From: an uncultured Draconibacterium sp.
Lineage (GTDB): Bacteria; Bacteroidota; Bacteroidia; Bacteroidales; Prolixibacteraceae
Direction of reading: 5' to 3'
DNA: 64,000 bases
NCBI RefSeq assembly: GCF_963674925.1
Contig: NZ_OY771647.1
Location: forward strand, 2,619,501 to 2,683,500
Shown here piece after piece: positions 1 to 8,042 of this stretch. Position 1 is the first letter of the stretch, and every line of letters starts with the position of its first letter. Both the position numbers and the translations under genes were made by a program. The notes beneath the pieces were generated by a model. That model was not told where the DNA came from. It did not search any database and worked only from the letters and a program-made list of their open reading frames with translations.

Positions 1-1629
1 TCGGTTATTGTAAGCGTTTCAGGACAGGAAATTTCCACCTGGAAGCTAAGCGAAAATCCTGCAGTCGGGAATGTTACGTTTAAAACGATTAACGACAATT
101 CAGCCTATTTAATATTTGAAGCACAAACAGCTGCTTATCAGAATGACATCATATATTTTGCTGCCGAAACAAGTGGCGGTGAGGAGCTGGCAGCCACAGT
201 ACCCTTTGATTTATACGACAACAAATACCAGTATTTTGGCGAAAAACTGCTTGACAAAATTCACAAAGACTTTCACAATAAAAACAACGGACTGTACGCC
301 GAAGCAATTGATGCATCGTCAAACTTTAAACAGGCAACCAGTTTTGTTTGGCCGGCCTCGCATATGTTGCGGGCTTTGATTCAGGCCTGGAAAGTAAATC
401 CCGAAAAGTACGAAACGCTTCTTGCAAACTACCTTGCTGCCACTGACCAGTACCAGGTAACAAAAGATGGAAGAACCGGGTATGCTGTTCTTCCGGGTAA
501 TAATGGAAAGCGTTTTTACGATGATAACGGACAGCTTATGATGCCGTTTACTATGTATTACGATTCAACCGAGGATGAAACTACGCTTAATAATCTGAAG
601 ATTGCCTACGAGTTTAACAACGGTATTCGCGACAGCAAGTATGCTATACCTCAACACGAAGATCAGCTGGGCTTTGGAATGTTGTTTTCCATGTCGGTAA
701 ATTACACCAGTTACGCTGCGGCTAAACTCTACCAGGCAACAAACGAAAGCCGGTATTTCGACGAAGCATTGGCTTATTACGAGCTGGAGAACGATTTGTC
801 GGTAAAAATTAAAGATTCGAACACGAAATTGTTTAACCAGGCAAGTTATTACCAAAACGGCAGCTGGTCGTTAAATGGCACCGTAAACGGCGAATCGGTT
901 CGGGGCGGTGGTTATCGTGCCTACCAAACAACGGTTGTTATTCAAAATGCAATTCTTTTGTATCAAATAACAAACGAGCAAAAATACCTTGATGATGCCC
1001 GCGAGATGATGAGTAGCTGTATTAACCACTGGTACACTGCCGGACAGGGTCTGAGTGAGATTTCGTTTTGGGGCGGCGACGATATGATTGATGCTTTATT
1101 GGACATGTACCGCGAAACGAAGGAAGAGGAGTTTTTTACAATAGCAGCCGATATTGTGGACTTTTTAAGTGCCCACAACCGCGATAAAAGAGGCTACTAC
1201 GCCAGCAGTTATTCGGATGCAGATGGTAAATGGAACATGTACCGAACAAGCGAGAATCCTTCGGAGATTGGCATGATGGGACAGGCTGCTGCAGCTTCTG
1301 CATTTTTGAATGTGGCTTATAACTCGGTAAATCCCGTAACTGACGTTGGCGAAATAGAACTTTCTCCTAAAAATCAATCGCTGACAGTTTTTCCAAATCC
1401 GGCACCCAGAGGCACAGAAATGAAGATTAAAATACCTGAGAAAGGTGGTGTGGCTAGCGCGGTTTATTTATACAACCAATCCGGACAAGTGGTTCAATGG
1501 TTTGAATCGCAGGAGGTAACAGGGGATGGGCTGATTACGGTCACCCCCGCAGTTAACATTCCGGGGATTTATTTTGTACGAGTCATTTCCGGAGTTAAAT
1601 CCTATCATACAAAAGTGTTAATACATTAA
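1..1629 (+). CDS. GH76-like secreted glycosidase with T9SS sorting domain (5' partial)
   Basis: The reading frame is open from the first base, so the gene begins outside the window; the internal ATG at 364 is not a credible start because coding-like sequence runs straight through it. The protein resembles (alpha/alpha)6-toroid glycosidases of the GH76 type (endo-alpha-1,6-mannanases): paired hairpin motifs such as FVWPASHMLRALIQAW, a long helical body, and a GYYASSY...GMMGQAAAASAFLNVAY close. The last ~85 residues, from FPNPAPRG to the end at VLIH, form a typical type IX secretion C-terminal sorting domain, so the enzyme is probably exported and anchored on the surface. GH97, GH92 and GH125 genes follow, which fits alpha-mannan or N-glycan breakdown. 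GH76 is a judgement from motifs; a related six-hairpin family is possible. Substrate is inferred from neighbours. Confidence 0.7.
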   Translation, partial: SVIVSVSGQEISTWKLSENPAVGNVTFKTINDNSAYLIFEAQTAAYQNDIIYFAAETSGGEELAATVPFDLYDNKYQYFGEKLLDKIHKDFHNKNNGLYAEAIDASSNFKQATSFVWPASHMLRALIQAWKVNPEKYETLLANYLAATDQYQVTKDGRTGYAVLPGNNGKRFYDDNGQLMMPFTMYYDSTEDETTLNNLKIAYEFNNGIRDSKYAIPQHEDQLGFGMLFSMSVNYTSYAAAKLYQATNESRYFDEALAYYELENDLSVKIKDSNTKLFNQASYYQNGSWSLNGTVNGESVRGGGYRAYQTTVVIQNAILLYQITNEQKYLDDAREMMSSCINHWYTAGQGLSEISFWGGDDMIDALLDMYRETKEEEFFTIAADIVDFLSAHNRDKRGYYASSYSDADGKWNMYRTSENPSEIGMMGQAAAASAFLNVAYNSVNPVTDVGEIELSPKNQSLTVFPNPAPRGTEMKIKIPEKGGVASAVYLYNQSGQVVQWFESQEVTGDGLITVTPAVNIPGIYFVRVISGVKSYHTKVLIH

Positions 1630-1692
1630 AATAGTTAGAAGAATACTCGAAAAAATATTATTGTAAAATTTAAATACCTAAGTCAACTATCT

Positions 1693-3690
1693 ATGAAGCG
1701 ATTGAATTTCACATTGAACTTATGCAGGATTGTTAAGTTTCCATTAGTCATTATACTGGTAGGTCTGCTTTCTGGTTCTGTTCTTGCCAAGGGAGGCATT
1801 CAGGAACTTACGTCTCCTGATAATAATATCAAGGTTCGTATCGAACTTGCAGATAAGATTTTTTACTCGATTAGTGCCAATAATTTTTTGTTGATGGAAA
1901 AGAGTTCGTTGGAGCTCAAGTTAAAAGATCAGACTTTGGGTGAGAATCCGAGACTTTCTGCAAAGAAATACAGTTCAATCAATGAACAAATTGATCGTGA
2001 AATTCCATTGAGAAATGGGGTCGTTAATAATCACTGCAATGTTCTTTTACTCAAATTTAAAGGTGATTATTCCATTGAATTCCGAGCTTATAATGATGGT
2101 GTCGCTTATCGTTTTATTACAAATATGGGAGATAAAAATATTGAAGTATTGGATGAAGAAGTTCACCTTCAGTTCCCTTCCACTTTTGATGCCGTGCTTT
2201 CACCGACCCGTTCTTTCAAAACATCGTATGAAATATCGTATGTGGAATCTAATACTGCTGATGCCAGAGAATTGGACAAGAGCACACTTCCGATTTTAAT
2301 TGATAGTAAACAGGATTTTAAAATTTTGTTTTCTGAAGCTGACTTGTTCGACTATCCGTGTTTGTTTATGAAAGGTGCTGATGGAAATGCGATGAACAGT
2401 ACTTTTCCGAAATGTCCGCTTGAATTTGGAGAAGATGGAGACCGCAGTATGAAAATCTTAAAAGAGGCTGATTATATTGCAAAAACAAAAGGATCGCGCA
2501 GTTTTCCATGGCGGGTTTTCATGATCAGTAGCGATGACAAACAAATCTTTGAAAATGAAATGATTTTCAAATTATCCCGTCCGAATGAGTTGGGAGACAC
2601 CGATTGGATTAAACCGGGACAGGTAAGTTGGGAATGGTGGCACGATGCGCGCTTGTACGGCGTTGACTTTAAATCGGGATATAACCTTGAGTCGTACAAA
2701 TACTACATTGATTTTGCATCTGATTTTGGTATTCCTTACATTATAATGGATGAAGGATGGGCTAAAAGCACACGCGATCCGTATACTCCAAATCCAACTA
2801 TTGATTTGTTTGAGCTGATCAAATATGGTCAGTCAAAGAATGTGAAAATTGTACTCTGGTTAACTTGGTTGACTGTTGAAAATAATATCGACCTGTTTAA
2901 GACTTTTAGTGAGTGGGGGATTGCCGGTGTTAAAATCGATTTTATGGATCGCAGTGACCAATGGATGGTTAATTATTATGAGCGTATTGCACGTGAAGCT
3001 GCCAAATATAAATTGTTTGTCGACTATCACGGAGCATTTAAACCTGCGGGAATGGAACGTGCCTTGCCAAATATTTTGTCCTATGAAGGTATTGTTGGTA
3101 TGGAACAAAATATTGGGGGCGGACGGGCAACCACTAAGAATAACGCGTATCTCCCATTTGTAAGAAATGCTGTTGGGCCTGCAGATTTTACTCCCGGAGC
3201 AATGAATTCAGTACATCCCGAAGATTACAAATCAACACGTACCAATCCCGTAAGTATCGGTACTCGTGCTTATCAACTGGCTTTATATGTAACACTTGAA
3301 AGTGGAATTCAAATGTTGGCCGACAATCCTTTTTACTATTATCGTGAGCGGGAATGCACAGATTTTATTACCAGTGTGCCTGTTTTATGGGACGAGACCA
3401 GGGTTTTAGAGGCGAAAGCCGGTGAGTATTTTGTAGTAGCAAAGCGTAGTAATAGCAAGTGGTTTATTGGTGCAATTACCGATACAAAGCAACGTAGTTT
3501 CAAATTAAATCTTGATTTTCTTAACGAAGGAGCTGCCTACAAAATGACCGCTTTTCAAGATGGTGTAAACGCCAATGTGCAGGCAATGGATTATAAAAAA
3601 ATAACTAAAAATGTGAGCAGCGGAGAAACGATTGAAATAGATCTGGCCAGGGACGGAGGTTGGGCTGCTGTAATTGAACAAGTAAAATAA
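1693..3690 (+). CDS. GH97 glycoside hydrolase, retaining subtype
   Basis: This is a 665-residue protein with an N-terminal signal peptide (hydrophobic stretch about residues 15-32). It has the GH97 layout: an N-terminal beta-sandwich to about residue 290, a catalytic TIM barrel (WEWWHDARLYGVDF, IIMDEGW, GVKIDFMDRSDQWMV) and a small C-terminal beta domain. Asp416 in KIDFMD occupies the nucleophile position of retaining GH97 enzymes such as alpha-galactosidases, and DYHGAFKP replaces the HEP motif that carries a base Glu in inverting SusB-type alpha-glucosidases. Those family facts are established knowledge; the specificity, probably alpha-galactosidase-like, is inference. It lies 63 bp after the GH76-like gene and 38 bp before GH92, so it is probably co-transcribed with the mannosidases and may trim capping residues from an alpha-mannan. 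Confidence 0.9.
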   Translation: MKRLNFTLNLCRIVKFPLVIILVGLLSGSVLAKGGIQELTSPDNNIKVRIELADKIFYSISANNFLLMEKSSLELKLKDQTLGENPRLSAKKYSSINEQIDREIPLRNGVVNNHCNVLLLKFKGDYSIEFRAYNDGVAYRFITNMGDKNIEVLDEEVHLQFPSTFDAVLSPTRSFKTSYEISYVESNTADARELDKSTLPILIDSKQDFKILFSEADLFDYPCLFMKGADGNAMNSTFPKCPLEFGEDGDRSMKILKEADYIAKTKGSRSFPWRVFMISSDDKQIFENEMIFKLSRPNELGDTDWIKPGQVSWEWWHDARLYGVDFKSGYNLESYKYYIDFASDFGIPYIIMDEGWAKSTRDPYTPNPTIDLFELIKYGQSKNVKIVLWLTWLTVENNIDLFKTFSEWGIAGVKIDFMDRSDQWMVNYYERIAREAAKYKLFVDYHGAFKPAGMERALPNILSYEGIVGMEQNIGGGRATTKNNAYLPFVRNAVGPADFTPGAMNSVHPEDYKSTRTNPVSIGTRAYQLALYVTLESGIQMLADNPFYYYRERECTDFITSVPVLWDETRVLEAKAGEYFVVAKRSNSKWFIGAITDTKQRSFKLNLDFLNEGAAYKMTAFQDGVNANVQAMDYKKITKNVSSGETIEIDLARDGGWAAVIEQVK

Positions 3691-3728
3691 ATTAGAAATA
3701 CATAATTTCATATTTGAACCAACTAAAA

Positions 3729-5897
3729 ATGATACGAACAATTCTATTAATTACATTTATTTTTACAATGGTTGGCTGCCATACGGCAAGTAACCATTCC
3801 AGTCCAAATAATCCTGAAAAGCTTACCCAATATGTGAATACGTTTCTGGGTACTGCCCCTTTGCAAGACAGTATCGATTGTGGTTACAACCCTCCCGAAG
3901 ATTGGCGTGTTTGGGCAGGACTTACTTATCCGGGCGCGTCATTGCCAAATGCGATGGTGCAGTTGAGCCCGATTACAGAGTGGCGCAGCGGAGCCGGTTA
4001 TGAATACGAGGACGATGTAATTTTAGCATTTACACATACCAACAAAGGCCACTGGAACCTGTGCCATATACCGGTACTTCCGGTTACCGAAGATTTTACT
4101 GATAATGATTTTGGATCAAAATTCAGTCATGAAAACGAATCGGCCGAACCGGGTTACTACCAGGTAAAGCTTGACCGATACGACATTAATGCCCGGCTGA
4201 CTTCAACCTTACATTGTGGTTTTCACCAGTACGATTACCCAAAAGGGAAACCACAAAAGTTGGTGCTTAACCTTTCGCGGTCGAATGAGAGGGTGCGCGA
4301 CTGGCATATTGAGCAGGTAGGCGACAATGCTTTTAAAGGATATCAGCAAACAGGTGAAAAAATATATTTCTATGCCGAAACCAACCGGACCATAGTAAAC
4401 CTTGAAACAAGCGGCGAATCACGTCGTGAAATCGCCCTTGTTTCTTTTAATGAATCAGAATCGGACCAACCACTGGAACTTAAACTGGCACTTTCGTTTG
4501 TAAGTAATGAAAACGCAAAAGAGAATCTGGAAGCCGAACTGGCCGGAAAATCATTCGAGAAAGTAAAAACCGAGGCATCCGAAACATGGGAAGCTTTGTT
4601 ATCAAAAATTCAGGTTGAAGGTGGTACTGAAAAGCAAAAAGAGTTGTTTTACTCATCGTTGTACCGTTCGTTTTTGTGGCCGGCATTACGCAGCGATGTA
4701 AATGGCGAATTTACCGATGCCAGCGGAAAAGTGGTCAATAAAGGATTTCGTTATTACACCAATCCGTCGTTGTGGGATACCTACCGCAACAAGCTGGTTT
4801 TACTGGGTATGTTGTCGCCCGATGTTACTGCCGACGTAATTCAGTCGCTGATCGATAAAGGCGAAAAGACCGGTTTTATGCCTACCTTTTTTCATGGCGA
4901 TCATGCAGCGCCTTTTATTTCCGGTTCGTACCTGCGCGGGATTCGTGATTACGATGTGGAGAGCGCTTACCAGCTGCTTCTGAATAATGCAACCAAAGAA
5001 GGAGGTACGCGTCCGCACATTGCCGAGTATATTGAGAAAGGCTACATCTCAACACCCGAAGTGAAAAATCCACATGTAGAGTCGAAAGCAAAAGCCGGCG
5101 TTACCAAAACCCTGGAGTTTGCTTATGATGATTATGCCGTGGCACTTCTCGCAAAGGAACTGAATAAAACAGAAGATTACGAGATGCTGATGAAGCGCAC
5201 TTCAAATTATAAAAACCTGTTCGATCCGTCAACAGGGTTAATGCGTGGGCGCCTTGAAAATGGTGATTGGGTACCGGATTTTAACGCGGAATATCCGTAT
5301 TACGAATACATGTACCGAGAAGCCAATGCCTGGCAGTCGTCGTTTTTTGCACCACACGATACTAAAGGTTTGATTGGCTTATACAAAAGTGAAGCAGAAT
5401 TCGAGGAAAAACTTGACGCTCTTTTCTCAATACCATGGAATGCAAATCACATTGCCCGCAACGTTTCATCATTTATCGGGCAGTATTGTCATGGTAATCA
5501 GCCCGATCACAGCTCCCCGTATTTGTACACCTTTATCGGGAAGCAGGAAAAATCGCAAATGTACCTCGACAGTATCATGAACCGTTTTTACGGAATGGGC
5601 GAGTGGGGGAATGCGCTTTGCGGAATGGACGATGCCGGAGAAATGTCAGCCTGGTATGTATTTGCTGCCATGGGAATTTATCCGTACTCTCCGGGCGATG
5701 CCGAATACATCGTTTCTGTTCCGTTGTTTAACTCGGTAAAATTGGATTTGGGCGAGCAATCGGAATTTAAAATTTCCAAAACTAATTCAGGAAGAAAAAT
5801 AAAGGATCTGACAATTGACGGAAAAGCTATTGATGGATACTTTGTATCGCACGACCAACTCAAAAACGGGAAAGAATTAATAATTTTGACAGAATAG
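3729..5897 (+). CDS. GH92 alpha-mannosidase, lipoprotein
   Basis: Exo-acting, calcium-dependent inverting alpha-mannosidase family that removes terminal alpha-mannose from N-glycans and mannans. The protein has 722 residues from this ATG; a TTG at 3714 would add five residues, but the ATG gives a clean lipoprotein signal (MIRTILLITFIFTMVGC), with Cys17 as the lipidated residue. The GH92 signatures are present: TYPGASLPNAMVQLSP near the N-terminus, the (alpha/alpha)6 body beginning around ETWEALLSKIQVEGG, and the catalytic-base motif GMDDAGEMSAWYVFAAMGIYP with Asp634/Asp635. Length is typical of the family. It sits between GH97 and GH125 in a compact + strand operon. The linkage it cuts (alpha-1,2, -1,3, -1,4 or -1,6) cannot be read from the sequence. 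Confidence 0.95.
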   Translation: MIRTILLITFIFTMVGCHTASNHSSPNNPEKLTQYVNTFLGTAPLQDSIDCGYNPPEDWRVWAGLTYPGASLPNAMVQLSPITEWRSGAGYEYEDDVILAFTHTNKGHWNLCHIPVLPVTEDFTDNDFGSKFSHENESAEPGYYQVKLDRYDINARLTSTLHCGFHQYDYPKGKPQKLVLNLSRSNERVRDWHIEQVGDNAFKGYQQTGEKIYFYAETNRTIVNLETSGESRREIALVSFNESESDQPLELKLALSFVSNENAKENLEAELAGKSFEKVKTEASETWEALLSKIQVEGGTEKQKELFYSSLYRSFLWPALRSDVNGEFTDASGKVVNKGFRYYTNPSLWDTYRNKLVLLGMLSPDVTADVIQSLIDKGEKTGFMPTFFHGDHAAPFISGSYLRGIRDYDVESAYQLLLNNATKEGGTRPHIAEYIEKGYISTPEVKNPHVESKAKAGVTKTLEFAYDDYAVALLAKELNKTEDYEMLMKRTSNYKNLFDPSTGLMRGRLENGDWVPDFNAEYPYYEYMYREANAWQSSFFAPHDTKGLIGLYKSEAEFEEKLDALFSIPWNANHIARNVSSFIGQYCHGNQPDHSSPYLYTFIGKQEKSQMYLDSIMNRFYGMGEWGNALCGMDDAGEMSAWYVFAAMGIYPYSPGDAEYIVSVPLFNSVKLDLGEQSEFKISKTNSGRKIKDLTIDGKAIDGYFVSHDQLKNGKELIILTE

Positions 5898-5930
5898 AAA
5901 ATCATTGAAATAATTATAAAACCAGTAACA

Positions 5931-7367
5931 ATGAATACAAGAAGAGATTTTTTAAAAGCAAGTGCATTAACGGTTGCCGGAATCGGAATCGCCGGAGGCT
6001 CATCGGTTTTGGCGGCTTCCGGTAGAAAAAACTACGTAACGAATCGTCCGGCAGCAGCTGAGCGTAATTTTGTGTCGAAGGCAGTGGAAGAAACCATTGC
6101 AGCAGCAAAAGCAAAAATTAAAGATCCGAAACTGGCATGGATGTTCGAAAACTGTTTTCCGAATACTCTGGATACAACAGTAGAGCACGGAACACTGAAC
6201 GGTAAACCCGATACGTTTGTAATTACAGGTGATATTCATGCCATGTGGTTGCGCGATTCAACTGCACAGGTTTGGCCGTATATGCCGCTTGCCAATCAGG
6301 ATGACGAATTGAAAACTTTGCTGGCCGGAGTTGTTCACCGTCAAACGCAATGTGTTCTGCTCGATCGTTATGCCAACGCTTTCAACAAAACAAAGGAAGA
6401 AGAAGTGCACTGGATGAGCGATATGACGGATATGAAACCCGGTTTGCACGAACGCAAATGGGAAATTGATTCGTTGTGTTATACGGTTCGTCTGGCTTAC
6501 AATTACTGGAAAACTACCGGCGATAAAAGTGTTTTTGATGCCGACTGGCAGCAGGCAGCAGCGTTAATCGTAAAAACATTTAAAGAACAGCAACGCAAAG
6601 ATGGCCTCGGCCCTTATAAGTTTCAGCGCGAAACTCCTCAGCAATTAGATACCGTTGCTAACCATGGTTATGGCCGCCCGCTAAAACCTGTAGGATTAAT
6701 TAACTCAACGTTCCGCCCGTCGGATGATGCTACGACTTATGGTTTCCTGATTCCTTCAAACATTTTTGCGGTTGTATCATTGAAACAAATGGCTGAAATC
6801 AGCAATGAAGTTACAGGCGATAAGGCTTTTGCAAAAGAATGTTTGGCTTTATCAAACGAAGTGGATGCGGCAGTTAAGGAATATGCCATTGTAGAGCATA
6901 AAAAATACGGAAAAGTGTATGCTTTTGAGGTAGATGGTTTTGGTAACCATACTTTTATGGACGATGCCAATGTGCCAAGTTTGCTGGCTTTGCCTTACCT
7001 CGGATTGCTTGAAAAAGAAGACAAAATTTACCAAAACACCCGTAAGCTGGTTTGGAGCGAAGACAATCCTTATTTCTTCAAAGGAAAAGCTGCCGAAGGA
7101 ATTGGCGGCCCTCACGTAGGTTACGATATGGTTTGGCCAATGAGTATTATTATGCGTGCTATGACCAGTTCCGACGATAAAGAAATCAGCTGGTGTATAA
7201 AAACATTGCGCGATACGGATGCCGACACCGGTTTTATGCACGAAACTTTCCACAAAGATGATCCTGCAAACTTTACCCGTTCGTGGTTTGCCTGGGCAAA
7301 TACTTTATTTGGCGAGCTGGTGTTAAAGCTGGTTAACGAAGGAAAAGAGAACCTGTTAGAGGTTTAA
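5931..7367 (+). CDS. GH125 exo-alpha-1,6-mannosidase, Tat-type signal
   Basis: A 478-residue protein of the GH125 (formerly DUF1237) family, whose characterised members remove non-reducing alpha-1,6-linked mannose. Diagnostic segments are WMFENCFPNTLDTTVEH, the substrate-binding stretch TGDIHAMWLRDSTAQVWPY, FRPSDDATTYGFLIPSN, FMDDANVPSLLALPYLG and the C-terminal GFMHETFHKDD...FAWANTLFGELV. The N-terminus MNTRRDFLKASALTVAGIGIA carries a twin-arginine motif followed by a hydrophobic stretch, so export by the Tat system is likely. It is the last gene of the mannan cluster, 33 bp after GH92, and is followed by a strong terminator. The pairing of GH76, GH92 and GH125 is a classic alpha-mannan toolkit. 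Confidence 0.95.
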   Translation: MNTRRDFLKASALTVAGIGIAGGSSVLAASGRKNYVTNRPAAAERNFVSKAVEETIAAAKAKIKDPKLAWMFENCFPNTLDTTVEHGTLNGKPDTFVITGDIHAMWLRDSTAQVWPYMPLANQDDELKTLLAGVVHRQTQCVLLDRYANAFNKTKEEEVHWMSDMTDMKPGLHERKWEIDSLCYTVRLAYNYWKTTGDKSVFDADWQQAAALIVKTFKEQQRKDGLGPYKFQRETPQQLDTVANHGYGRPLKPVGLINSTFRPSDDATTYGFLIPSNIFAVVSLKQMAEISNEVTGDKAFAKECLALSNEVDAAVKEYAIVEHKKYGKVYAFEVDGFGNHTFMDDANVPSLLALPYLGLLEKEDKIYQNTRKLVWSEDNPYFFKGKAAEGIGGPHVGYDMVWPMSIIMRAMTSSDDKEISWCIKTLRDTDADTGFMHETFHKDDPANFTRSWFAWANTLFGELVLKLVNEGKENLLEV

Positions 7368-7393
7368 TTGGCCTTTCAAAACAGTATATATTG

Positions 7394-7431
7394 AAAAAAG
7401 CAACAATTTTAATTGGATTGTTGCTTTTTTT
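7394..7431 (+). terminator. Rho-independent terminator after GH125
   Basis: GCAACAAT (7400-7407) pairs with ATTGTTGC (7417-7424) around a 9-nt loop, extended by an A-run on the left and a T-run on the right. It lies 27 bp after the GH125 stop codon and closes the mannan operon. Confidence 0.85.
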
Positions 7432-7440
7432 CTGAAAGTC

Positions 7441-7700
7441 CCCTTTTTTATGTGTATTGCCGTTTAAGTTTCGTCCGGAAGAACCATCTGGCTTCGATCT
7501 GCTTTCTTGGCCGGACGATTTCCCTTTGGTCATTTCATCCCGGCGCTACGCACCGGGTTATTCACATTAAACGCTTCCAGCGTCATAAATACTTGCAATT
7601 GCAACATTGCAGGTCAATAAACTCGTCTTAACTTAGTAATTCAGTTCAATATCCCGAAGGGATAAAATGTGACTAAGCTCGGGTGATACCCGGGAATCAT
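7441..7700. repeat. Hairpin-rich intergenic element
   Basis: There is no convincing gene between 7368 and 8042. About 220 bp of it holds a run of inverted repeats: CGTCCGG/CCGGACG (7472-7478 with 7511-7517), CCCGG...CCGGG (7539-7557), ACGCT/AGCGT (about 7571-7583), TATCCC/GGGATA (7650-7664) and GGGT/ACCC around 7681-7691. The 'cccgaaggga' and 'cccggcgctacgcaccggg' motifs look like a dispersed intergenic repeat I associate with Bacteroidota genomes; that is recollection, not a search. A short frame at 7413-7631 crosses these hairpins and is not credible as a gene. Confidence 0.5.
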
Positions 7701-8005
7701 GAATGTTTTGTTTTAGAAAGCTGCTCCTGATTCAACCACATTTGGTTTCTCAACGCTAAAACGATGTTGTTTCCGAAAATTTCTAAATCACAGATAGGTA
7801 ATGAACCCTGGAATTAAGTCCTTATATTAAGGATTGTTCTAAGTCAACTTACAGCTAATTAATATAGGGATGATTACATTCTTTATCCGGATTAAATGTC
7901 GAAAACAGAAAAACAAACAATTTTAATGGTTCGTTTTAGTGCGACCTGTCGAATTTGTTTCTGCAATTTGACGATTCTGTAACAGTAACAAAGCTATCCG
8001 TTAAA

Positions 8006-8013
8006 TAAATTTG
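8006..8013 (+). promoter_or_regulatory. Candidate -7 element (TAAATTTG) for the GH43 gene
   Basis: TAAATTTG matches the Bacteroidota TAnnTTTG -7 consensus, 29 bp before the GH43 start codon. No clear TTTG at -33 with the right spacing was seen, so this rests on one element. Confidence 0.4.
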
Positions 8014-8042
8014 TAGCCATAAAATTCCGTAAATAAAACTAA

